Source: Clostridiaceae bacterium
GTDB lineage: Bacteria > Bacillota > Clostridia > Saccharofermentanales > DTU023
Reading direction: 5' to 3'
Length of the DNA: 6,806 nt
Assembly: GCA_012841255.1 (NCBI GenBank)
Contig: DUUZ01000193.1
Span: forward strand, 1-6,806
In this document: positions 1 to 5,660 of the stretch, piece after piece
Numbering within the stretch: position 1 is the first letter of the stretch
Layout: every line of letters begins with the position of its first letter
Translations under genes and position numbers: made by a program
The notes under the pieces: generated by a model
What the model was told of the DNA's origin: nothing
What the model saw: only the letters and a program-made list of their open reading frames with translations
Databases searched by the model: none

Positions 1-1
1 C

Positions 2-424
2 GAACTCTTCAACCTGGTCTATCTGGATGCCGTCAATTATGTCCATCCCAAATCCGATCACTTCCTGGAACAGAAACTGGAATATCTGGGGAATGCTCCC
101 TATCCTATCCCGGTCCAGAAGGGTGTCATGACCGGCCAGGTCGTCTTCACCCTGAAAGATGGGGTCCGGATCCACGTCCGGGTGGGTTCCGACCAGGATA
201 TCCTGGCCAAAAGCAATGTCCTTAGCCGGGCCCTTCAACAGATGATGAGAAATCCTAACCTGGCCTATACCATCATCGGCCTGTCCGTCATGCTGGGCCT
301 TGTCTTCCTCTTCATCATCCTTAGGGAAAGTGTCCGGCTCCGCTACTGGCTGCGGATCCAGCGGATGGAAAGAACGGCCAGGGAGGCCCGTGCCATCAGT
401 CTGCCTCCATCAAAAAAGCGCTGA
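2..424 (+). CDS. C-terminal part of a probable membrane-anchored D-alanyl-D-alanine carboxypeptidase (5' end outside window)
   Basis: The frame is open from the left edge (first full codon at 2) to a TGA at 422-424, giving 140 visible residues. The first ~80 look like the small beta-sandwich that follows the S11 peptidase domain in PBP5-type enzymes: a 'VNYVHPK' stretch, a 'PVQKGVMTGQVVFTL' segment matching the usual 'KKGxxxGxlxv' turn, then a 'DILAKSNV' strand. One hydrophobic segment follows (visible residues ~88-108) and then an Arg-rich tail. This fits the C-terminal anchor with cytoplasmic basic tail common in clostridial DacA/DacF-like proteins, which remove the terminal D-Ala of peptidoglycan stem peptides outside the membrane. 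The catalytic domain (SxxK, SxN, KTG) lies outside the window, so the identity rests on the C-terminal pattern. Another extracellular enzyme with the same tail design cannot be excluded. The last codons also encode the T-run of a minus-strand terminator. Confidence 0.6.
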   Translation, partial: ELFNLVYLDAVNYVHPKSDHFLEQKLEYLGNAPYPIPVQKGVMTGQVVFTLKDGVRIHVRVGSDQDILAKSNVLSRALQQMMRNPNLAYTIIGLSVMLGLVFLFIILRESVRLRYWLRIQRMERTAREARAISLPPSKKR

Positions 425-440
425 TCTCCCAAGCGCTCTT
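412..440 (-). terminator. Rho-independent terminator of the DUF5685 / J-domain / membrane-protein operon
   Basis: Read on the minus strand, AGCGCT (437-432) is followed by a 9-nt loop, a second AGCGCT (422-417) and a TTTTT run (416-412). Because AGCGCT is its own reverse complement, the two copies form a 6-bp GC-rich stem. It can extend by a G-U and two A-U pairs (438-440 with 414-416). It begins about 30 nt past the stop of the membrane-protein gene. On the plus strand the same hairpin lacks a clear T-run, so it would be a weak stop for the carboxypeptidase transcript. Confidence 0.7.
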
Positions 441-468
441 CAATTTCCTATTCCCCTATTTTATTTGA

Positions 469-993
469 TCAGCCCCGCCGCCGGATCCATGGGCCGATCC
501 GGTCTGCGTAGAACCTGATAAAAACCCGCATGGCGTAATCGTAGACAAGGAGGAAGAGCTGCAGGGCCAAAAGGGCCAGACTCGAAAGAATGAGGGCGGA
601 TTGCCCAAGGTCTCGGAGGATGAGCTGGTCGATCCCCACAATGGCAATGACGCCTATGAAAAGAAGGGACATGACGGCGTGGGTCAGGAGACGGGCAAAG
701 AAGGGTGCCATCCGGCTGCGCAAGTAGAAGATCAAAAGAGGCAGAATGCCGAAACAAAGGGCAAAGAGTGAAAAAATTGCCAGACCCGGCCAAAGCAAAG
801 ACAGAACCGATGCCCCCAAATAGACGTAGAAAGCCTTGCCAGGCCCCAGTTCCAGGCAGGCGGACACCACAACAAAAGAGGCCAAGGTCATGACGAAAAG
901 ACGTCCGGTCGGCAAGACACCTGACAGGGCCAGGAGAACCCAGCAAAGTGCAGTCAGAAGAGAGGCTGTTGCAAGGACCGGGGAACGGTTCAT
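469..993 (-). CDS. Small polytopic membrane protein of unknown function (174 aa)
   Basis: I do not assign a function. The protein is strongly hydrophobic with about five to six likely membrane segments (roughly residues 7-27, 30-48, 54-69, 70-91, 103-120 and 132-152). It ends in a basic, partly amphipathic tail (RVFIRFYADRIGPWIRRRG), expected to be cytoplasmic. Size and segment number recall ECF-transporter S components, and the 'LPTGRL' stretch after the first helix recalls uncharacterised clostridial membrane proteins, but I see no decisive fingerprint. An in-frame TAA at 1000-1002 fixes ATG 993 as the earliest possible start. The start lies 14 nt after the stop of the J-domain gene, and AAAGGG just upstream is too close to be a good ribosome site, so translation is probably coupled. 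It is the last gene of the minus-strand run and is followed by the terminator at 412-440. Confidence 0.85.
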   Translation of the reverse strand: MNRSPVLATASLLTALCWVLLALSGVLPTGRLFVMTLASFVVVSACLELGPGKAFYVYLGASVLSLLWPGLAIFSLFALCFGILPLLIFYLRSRMAPFFARLLTHAVMSLLFIGVIAIVGIDQLILRDLGQSALILSSLALLALQLFLLVYDYAMRVFIRFYADRIGPWIRRRG

Positions 994-1007
994 GACCCTT
1001 TAGGGCG

Positions 1008-1394
1008 CTAACAGCAAAGGCAGAGGTCGCCGCCCATGCACTCACAGCAGGAGTCGGCGCAGCAAAGGCAGGTCAGGGTCTGGCAGCAGGAATCGCCGCC
1101 GGAACGGGTCTGGTAATAGGGGGACTGACGAGGCTGCTGGTACTGGGGCGGCTGACCCTGGGGCTGGCCGTATCCCCAACCCGCCGTCTGGACCGGTTCC
1201 TGCTGGTTGCCCAGGGTGATGGCATCGTAGGCCGCATTGACTTCCCGCCTTTTGGCCTCGGCCAGTTCCCGTGCCCGCTGATCTTCATAAAGGTTGGGAT
1301 CATATTTGCGGATCAGCTCCAGATAGGCTTCGCGGACGATCTCCTCCGACGAACCTGCCGGGATTCCCAGTACATGGTAAGGATTGCTGTTCAT
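1008..1394 (-). CDS. Degenerate J-domain protein with cysteine-rich C-terminal tail (128 aa)
   Basis: Residues ~4-60 read as a J-domain: 'NPYHVLGIPAGSSEEIVREAY' for helices I-II and 'EAKRREVNAAYDAI' for helix III. Normal J-domains carry HPD in the loop between helices II and III and use it to stimulate the ATPase of DnaK/Hsp70. Here the loop reads 'KYDPNLY' (Asp32-Pro33-Asn34), so the canonical His and Asp are missing and ordinary co-chaperone activity is doubtful. A Gln/Pro/Tyr/Gly-rich linker (~63-98) follows. The last 26 residues then hold 11 cysteines (103, 104, 109, 111, 112, 116, 117, 119, 125, 127, 128), including 'CCADSCCECMGGDLC'. This tail type recurs in clostridial J-domain proteins beside DUF5685 genes. 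It could bind metal, form disulfides or be lipid-modified; the sequence does not decide. An AAGGAGG site 10 nt upstream supports the start, and the gene lies 26 nt behind the DUF5685 gene. Confidence 0.9.
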   Translation of the reverse strand: MNSNPYHVLGIPAGSSEEIVREAYLELIRKYDPNLYEDQRARELAEAKRREVNAAYDAITLGNQQEPVQTAGWGYGQPQGQPPQYQQPRQSPYYQTRSGGDSCCQTLTCLCCADSCCECMGGDLCLCC

Positions 1395-1404
1395 GTCAGT
1401 CCTG

Positions 1405-1411
1405 CCTCCTT
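1405..1411 (-). promoter_or_regulatory. Strong ribosome binding site of the J-domain gene
   Basis: The minus strand reads AAGGAGG, a perfect anti-16S match, 10 nt before ATG 1394. It is the strongest such site in the window and lies in the 26-nt gap after the DUF5685 stop codon. Confidence 0.85.
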
Positions 1412-1420
1412 GTAACTTTC

Positions 1421-2278
1421 CTAAAGGGCTGGAAGCGCTTCGCCTGCCAGGATTCTTATCCGGACTCCCGGGAGCCCCAGGCTCACAATATTATACACCA
1501 GCGCCCCGAAACGCCGATAGGTCAGCAGGGCCAGGTGGCGGTCCACGGTCTCTTCCTCCTTGATCAGAAGCTCCTTGGCCAGAAGCCGGGCTTCCTCTTC
1601 GGACATCCCCGAAAAAGGATTGGGAAGCCCCGCCTTCCCATCCTGCTCACGGTCGTGGATGGCATCGATCAGGTAGACCCAGCGGCCCAGGGCACCGGCC
1701 GCTGGAAGAAGCAGGGCTAAAAGCAGGTCCCGGTCCTCCTCCCCGGTCTCGGTCACCCGCAAGCCTCCGGCCATGATCTCTTCCAGTATCCGGCCGAAGA
1801 TATCGGCTGCCAAAAAAGGACTTTCGCCCTTCTCCGCCTGGTAAAGGGCGGCCAGTTCCGCTTCCAGTTTGTCATTCAGCTCCGGCAGATTTTTGCGGGC
1901 CTTGCGGGCTGCACGGATGAACAGTCCGGCCAGAAGCCGGCCCTTTACAGGCCTGCCGTCCTGCAGGTCATCCAGGGCTGACTGGTAGGCCAGGAGGCTG
2001 GAGACGTCGGCTGCATAATCGAGGACCGGATGGGAGGCGGCAACCGATTTCTTCTTCAGGGGATTCAGGATGCAGGACTCCTCCCCCGTCTCGAAGGGGC
2101 GGCTGTCCAAAGAAAGGAGCAAAAGGGCAAAAAAAGTCATGTCGTAGGTCACGGCCGTTCTTGGGATCTGACCGGCCCGTCGGCCGATGGACTTGCACAG
2201 GCCGCAGTAAACCGCCTTGTAGGCGGTAAAATCGCGGATCAGCAAATCCGCCTTTTCGGGTCTTACATAACCGAACAT
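1421..2278 (-). CDS. DUF5685-family protein of unknown function (285 aa)
   Basis: The start 'MFGYVRPEK' followed by 'YKAVYCGLCKSIGRRAGQ' and 'VTYDMTFFALLLLSL' is the signature I know from DUF5685 proteins of Clostridia; no activity is established that I am aware of. The protein appears almost wholly alpha-helical with no signal peptide. Visible conserved features are the CGLC pair (Cys25, Cys28), Cys69 in 'CILNPLKKK', a DDLQD motif (103-107) after 'LLAYQSAL', and 'DAIHDREQD' (205-213) before 'LPNPF'. The two Asp-rich helices recall the metal-binding motifs of class I isoprenoid synthases, but that is inference. A longer reading frame begins at 2326, but that ATG has no ribosome site and adds an atypical 16-residue leader. 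ATG 2278 has AAGGA at 5-nt spacing and gives the family's usual N-terminus. It is the first gene of the minus-strand run, divergent from gltX. Confidence 0.9.
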   Translation of the reverse strand: MFGYVRPEKADLLIRDFTAYKAVYCGLCKSIGRRAGQIPRTAVTYDMTFFALLLLSLDSRPFETGEESCILNPLKKKSVAASHPVLDYAADVSSLLAYQSALDDLQDGRPVKGRLLAGLFIRAARKARKNLPELNDKLEAELAALYQAEKGESPFLAADIFGRILEEIMAGGLRVTETGEEDRDLLLALLLPAAGALGRWVYLIDAIHDREQDGKAGLPNPFSGMSEEEARLLAKELLIKEEETVDRHLALLTYRRFGALVYNIVSLGLPGVRIRILAGEALPAL

Positions 2279-2283
2279 CTGCT

Positions 2284-2288
2284 TCCTT
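2284..2288 (-). promoter_or_regulatory. Ribosome binding site that decides the DUF5685 start
   Basis: The minus strand reads AAGGA with a 5-nt spacer to ATG 2278. A second GGAGGG lies further up (2297-2292), about 13 nt from the start codon. No such site precedes the alternative ATG at 2326, so the shorter protein is preferred. Confidence 0.65.
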
Positions 2289-2342
2289 GATCCCTCCGGA
2301 CCGCTTCTTGGCCCTCTAATCTTCATCTATGTTATCATCAGG

Positions 2343-2363
2343 GTTGGTTTTACAAAACCCAAC
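2343..2363. repeat. Imperfect dyad upstream of gltX
   Basis: GGTTTT (2346-2351) and AAAACC (2354-2359) are perfectly inverted around a 2-bp centre. With one extra C at 2360 the symmetry extends to GTTGG (2343-2347) on the left and CAAC on the right. A further CCAAC (2366-2370) could pair with the same left arm instead. It lies about 25-40 nt before the gltX start and has no T-run, so it is not a terminator. It could be a repressor operator or a small leader hairpin. Confidence 0.4.
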
Positions 2364-2384
2364 TTCCAACCAGGACAAATAAAG

Positions 2385-3842
2385 ATGACTGCTAAACGAA
2401 TAAAAACCCGATTTGCCCCCAGCCCGACCGGCATGATGCACATCGGCAACTTGCGCTCTGCGCTCTACGAATATCTGATCGCCAGATCCGGATCCGGGGA
2501 TTTCATCCTCCGGATCGAGGATACCGACCGGGAACGCTATGTGGAAGGCGCCGTCGATGTCATTTACCGAACGCTCCGGACCTGCGGTCTTGACCACGAT
2601 GAAGGCCCGGATATCGGAGGGCCCCACGGCCCCTACACGCAAAGTGAACGCCTGCCCCTCTATGGCCGCTATGCCCGAATGCTGATTGAGCAGGGCGACG
2701 CCTATCCCTGTTTTTGTCCGCCCGGCCGGGTGGACCGGGATGAAGAAGGACAGGAGACGGAGACCTTCGGCTACGACCGGCGCTGCCGGGGGATTGCCCG
2801 GGAGGAAGCGGCAGGACGGATGCAGGCAGGCGAGAGTTATGTCATCCGCCAGAAAATGCCCCTGGAAGGCGAGACCTCTTTCACGGACGATGTCTACGGG
2901 ACCATCACCGTCATGAACAAGGAACTGGAGGACCAGATTCTTCTAAAATCGGACGGTTACCCCACCTATAACTTTGCCAATGTCGTCGACGACCATTTGA
3001 TGGAGGTCAGCCATATCGTCCGGGGTTCCGAATATCTGTCCTCGACTCCCAAGTATGTCCTGCTCTACCAGGCCTTCGGCTGGGAGATTCCCCATTTTGT
3101 CCATCTGCCCCTGATCGTGGGCGAGGACGGGAAGAAGCTGTCCAAACGCCATGGTTCAACCGGCTTTGACGACCTGGTCGAAAAGGGGTATCTGCCCCGG
3201 GCCATCGTCAACATGATCGCCTTTCTGGGCTGGGCGCCGGGGGGTGAGACCCAGGAGATTTTCTCCCTGAAAGAGCTGGAGGAACGTTTCCATATCGAGG
3301 GAATCAACAAGGCCCCTGCCGTTTTTTCCTATGACAAACTGAACTGGATGAACGAGCAGTATATCCGGGCCCTCCCCTTTGAAGACTGGAAAGGGATGGT
3401 GGCGACAGAAGCCCTCCCCGCTTTCGGGGATCAAGCCTTTGATCTTGACATGCTGGCCCGGGTGCTCCAGCCCCGTGTCACCCGGCTTTCGGATATCCCC
3501 GATATGATCCGCTTCCTGACCGAGCGCCTGCCCCTTTCTGCCGAGCTTTTTTACAATAAGAAAGCCAAGCTTGATGCCGGCCGGGCCAAAGAGGTGTTGG
3601 AAGCCGTCAAGCCCCGGCTTTCGGCCGTCCCCGCCTGGACCGAAGAGGCGATCCTTGATGTACTGGAGACTGCCGGAAGCGAACTCGACATCAAGAAGGG
3701 CCAACTTATGGGGGCCTTGCGGGCCGGACTTGCCGCCCAGCAGGTGACCCCCGGCGGAGCAATCGAAACAGCTATTATCCTCGGCCGGGAAGAATCCCTG
3801 GAACGGCTGGAGCGGACACTGGAATTTTTACGTGAGGCGTAA
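2385..3842 (+). CDS. gltX: Glutamyl-tRNA synthetase (GluRS)
   Basis: A class Ib aminoacyl-tRNA synthetase that joins glutamate to tRNA-Glu in the cytoplasm, using ATP. The N-terminal Rossmann catalytic domain (about residues 1-325) has 'FAPSPTGMMHIGNLRSAL' with the HIGH-equivalent HIGN at 19-22, the 'RIEDTDRER' amino-acid/tRNA-binding stretch at 43-51, and the KMSKS-equivalent KLSKR at 251-255 in 'GEDGKKLSKRHG'. A Cys-x-Cys pair (109, 111) with Tyr130 and Cys134 matches the zinc site of zinc-containing GluRSs. The helical C-terminal part (about 330-485) is the anticodon-binding domain. At 485 aa it has the usual length. The start has AGGA at 9-nt spacing. Because glnS follows directly, this enzyme need not also mischarge tRNA-Gln, but I cannot tell discriminating from non-discriminating types from sequence alone. 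Confidence 0.97.
   Translation: MTAKRIKTRFAPSPTGMMHIGNLRSALYEYLIARSGSGDFILRIEDTDRERYVEGAVDVIYRTLRTCGLDHDEGPDIGGPHGPYTQSERLPLYGRYARMLIEQGDAYPCFCPPGRVDRDEEGQETETFGYDRRCRGIAREEAAGRMQAGESYVIRQKMPLEGETSFTDDVYGTITVMNKELEDQILLKSDGYPTYNFANVVDDHLMEVSHIVRGSEYLSSTPKYVLLYQAFGWEIPHFVHLPLIVGEDGKKLSKRHGSTGFDDLVEKGYLPRAIVNMIAFLGWAPGGETQEIFSLKELEERFHIEGINKAPAVFSYDKLNWMNEQYIRALPFEDWKGMVATEALPAFGDQAFDLDMLARVLQPRVTRLSDIPDMIRFLTERLPLSAELFYNKKAKLDAGRAKEVLEAVKPRLSAVPAWTEEAILDVLETAGSELDIKKGQLMGALRAGLAAQQVTPGGAIETAIILGREESLERLERTLEFLREA
3834..3837 (+). promoter_or_regulatory. Ribosome binding site of glnS inside the end of gltX
   Basis: GAGG lies within the last codons of gltX, 8 nt before ATG 3846. The AAGGA that touches the ATG is too close to serve. 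The next in-frame ATG (3873) has only a purine tract upstream, so 3846 is the better start. The placement implies coupled translation of the two synthetases. Confidence 0.6.
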
Positions 3843-3845
3843 GGA

Positions 3846-5585
3846 ATGGAAAAGAAAAAAGAAGAAAAAAGAATGCCGGGACGGGTGAACGGAGTCACAC
3901 CGTCAGAGGAAACTTATACAGGCAATGAGATCTCCCATTTCATCCTGGATGAGATCCGCAAGGATCTGGGGCCGGGCGGCCCCATGGAGGGACGGAAAGT
4001 CCATACCCGCTTCCCGCCTGAACCCAACGGCTTTCTCCATATCGGGCACGCCAAGGCCATCGTCATCGACTTCGGGACCGCAGAGATCCTGGGAGGCCTT
4101 TGCAACCTGCGTATGGATGATACCAATCCGGTCAAGGAAGACGAGCGTTTCGTCCGGGCCATCAAGGAGGATATCCACTGGCTGGGCTATGACTGGGAAG
4201 ACCGCTTCTACCATGCCTCGGATTTCTTCGAGGACATGTACCTTTACGCCGAGGAACTGATCGGCAAGGATCTGGCTTTTGTCTGTGAACAGACCCCGGC
4301 GGAAGTCCGGGAATACAGAGGGTCGCTGACCAGCCCGGGCAAGGAGAGTCCCTGGCGGACCCGCCCCAGGGAAGAGAGCCTGGATCTTTTCCGGCGGATG
4401 CGGGCCGGTGAATTCCCCGACGGCCGCTATACGCTGCGGGCCAAGATCGACATGGCTTCAGGCAACATGAATATGCGCGACCCCGTCATCTACCGGATCC
4501 AGCATGAGACCCATCACCAGACGGGGGATGCCTGGTGCATCTACCCCATGTACGACTTTGCCCACCCCATCGAGGACGCCATGGAAGGAGTCACACATTC
4601 CTTGTGTTCCCTCGAATTTGAAGACCACCGCCCGCTTTTTGACTGGGTGGTCAGCAACCTCTCCCTTCCCTCCAGGCCCAGGCAGATTGAATTCGCCCGC
4701 CTGGACATCAACTACACCGTCATGAGCAAGCGCAAGCTCAAGGCACTGGTGGACGAGAAGCTGGTGGACGGCTGGGATGACCCCAGGCTCCCCACCCTTT
4801 CGGGGCTTCGCCGCAGAGGATACACACCCCGGGCCATCCGGGATTTCTGTGAACGCAACGGGGTTTCCAAGGTCAACAGCATGGTGGACATCCGCTTCCT
4901 GGAGCATTGCCTGCGCGAAGATCTGAACGACCGGGCCCCAAGGGCCATGGCCGTCCTGGATCCGGTCCGGCTGACCATCACCAATTACCCCGAAGACCGG
5001 GAAGAGGCCTTCACGGTCGAGAATCTGCCGGGTCAGCCTGATCATGGTACACATGACATTACATTCTCACGTCATCTCCTTATTGAGCGTGAAGACTTCA
5101 TGGAAGACCCGCCGGCAAAATACCACCGCCTCTATCCCGGCAACCATGTCCGGCTGCGGGGGGCCTACATCATCCGCTGCACCGGCTGTGTCAAGGATGA
5201 GGAAGGCCGGATCACGGAAGTCCTTGCCGAGTACGATCCCGAAACCCGCGGCGGCTCAGCCCGCGAGGGGCAGAAGGTCCGGGGCACCATCCACTGGCTG
5301 GACGAAAAGACAGCCCTTCCCGCTACGGTCCGCCTTTTCGATCATCTCTTCACGGTCGAGGCTCCGGACAGCGATGAAAGGGACTACCATGAGCTTTTAA
5401 ATCCCGATTCCATAACGGTGATCGAAGATGCCTTTGTTGAACCCTGGCTCAAGGAGGATCCCTCTTACATCGGCTATCAGTTCATGCGGCTGGGTTACTT
5501 CATCCACGACAGTCAGGAGACTACGGAGGATCGGCTGGTCTTCAACCGTTCGGTCAAACTCAAGGACAGCTATAAGCCGGAATAA
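3846..5585 (+). CDS. glnS: Glutaminyl-tRNA synthetase (GlnRS)
   Basis: A class Ib synthetase that charges tRNA-Gln with glutamine directly, making the glutamyl-tRNA amidotransferase route unnecessary for Gln. The match to bacterial GlnRS runs the whole length: 'HTRFPPEPNGFLHIGHAKA' with HIGH at 65-68, 'DDTNPVKED' from 91, 'EYRGSLTSPGK', 'RAKIDMAS', 'HHQTGDAWCIYPMYDFAHP', the KMSKS-equivalent MSKRK at 293-297, and 'GWDDPRLPTLSGLRRRGYT'. The C-terminal beta-barrel anticodon-binding domains follow, ending in 'LVFNRSVKLKDSY'. It is 579 aa against 554 in E. coli. The excess is mostly a Lys/Glu-rich N-terminal extension (about 20-25 residues) encoded by an A-rich purine tract; if translation began at Met10 the protein would be 570 aa. 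It lies 3 bp after gltX in the same operon. GlnRS is patchily distributed in Firmicutes and usually thought to be acquired by transfer, though codon use here matches the neighbours. Confidence 0.97.
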   Translation: MEKKKEEKRMPGRVNGVTPSEETYTGNEISHFILDEIRKDLGPGGPMEGRKVHTRFPPEPNGFLHIGHAKAIVIDFGTAEILGGLCNLRMDDTNPVKEDERFVRAIKEDIHWLGYDWEDRFYHASDFFEDMYLYAEELIGKDLAFVCEQTPAEVREYRGSLTSPGKESPWRTRPREESLDLFRRMRAGEFPDGRYTLRAKIDMASGNMNMRDPVIYRIQHETHHQTGDAWCIYPMYDFAHPIEDAMEGVTHSLCSLEFEDHRPLFDWVVSNLSLPSRPRQIEFARLDINYTVMSKRKLKALVDEKLVDGWDDPRLPTLSGLRRRGYTPRAIRDFCERNGVSKVNSMVDIRFLEHCLREDLNDRAPRAMAVLDPVRLTITNYPEDREEAFTVENLPGQPDHGTHDITFSRHLLIEREDFMEDPPAKYHRLYPGNHVRLRGAYIIRCTGCVKDEEGRITEVLAEYDPETRGGSAREGQKVRGTIHWLDEKTALPATVRLFDHLFTVEAPDSDERDYHELLNPDSITVIEDAFVEPWLKEDPSYIGYQFMRLGYFIHDSQETTEDRLVFNRSVKLKDSYKPE

Positions 5586-5602
5586 AACGAGTTATAGACT
5601 TG

Positions 5603-5642
5603 AAAAAAGCATCCCTTCCTCCTCCGGAAAGGATGCTTTTTT
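5603..5642. terminator. Bidirectional Rho-independent terminator between glnS and the acyl-CoA synthetase gene
   Basis: AAAAAA (5603-5608) precedes an 11-bp stem: GCATCCCTTCC (5609-5619) pairs with GGAAAGGATGC (5626-5636) with one C-A mismatch, around a 6-nt loop. TTTTTT (5637-5642) follows. The A-run becomes the T-run on the opposite strand, so the element can end both the gltX-glnS transcript and the convergent ligase transcript. It lies 17 nt after the glnS stop and 18 nt from the ligase stop. Confidence 0.92.
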
Positions 5643-5660
5643 ATTGCAGGAAATGAAGCT

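Larger units (their letters stand above)
2279..2384. promoter_or_regulatory. Divergent promoter region between the DUF5685 operon and gltX-glnS
   Basis: This 106-bp gap must hold the promoters of both transcription units. Candidate boxes are weak. For gltX, TATCAT (2333-2338) could be a -10 with TTGGCC (2308-2313) 19 bp upstream. For the minus strand, TAACAT (2334-2329) could be a -10, with TTTTGT (2357-2352) at 17 bp. AGGA (2372-2375), 9 nt before ATG 2385, is the gltX ribosome site. There is no room for a full T-box leader and none of its conserved sequence is present. Confidence 0.35.

Noticed and set aside
461..1045. A 194-codon minus-strand frame overlapping the membrane-protein gene.
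   Set aside because: It would overlap the J-domain gene, has no ribosome site, and lacks the regular hydrophobic segments of the 174-aa frame that starts just behind the J-domain gene.
1271..1720. A 149-codon plus-strand frame across the J-domain / DUF5685 junction.
   Set aside because: It is antisense to two recognisable genes and its intergenic gap, has no ribosome site and has a random-looking composition.
2279..2326. A 16-residue N-terminal extension of the DUF5685 protein from ATG 2326.
   Set aside because: There is no ribosome site upstream of 2326, the leader is unlike the family, and ATG 2278 has AAGGA at good spacing and gives the typical MFGYV start.
2336..2347. AGGGTTGG upstream of gltX as a possible T-box element.
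   Set aside because: It only partly resembles the conserved T-box sequence. No specifier stem or antiterminator/terminator pair fits into the 106-bp gap, and no T-run follows.
3846..3875. A6G tracts at the start of glnS as a programmed frameshift or phase-variation site.
   Set aside because: The A-tracts are short, the slippery heptamer is not in the zero frame needed for -1 shifting, and no alternative product of interest would result. It just encodes a Lys/Glu-rich N-terminus.
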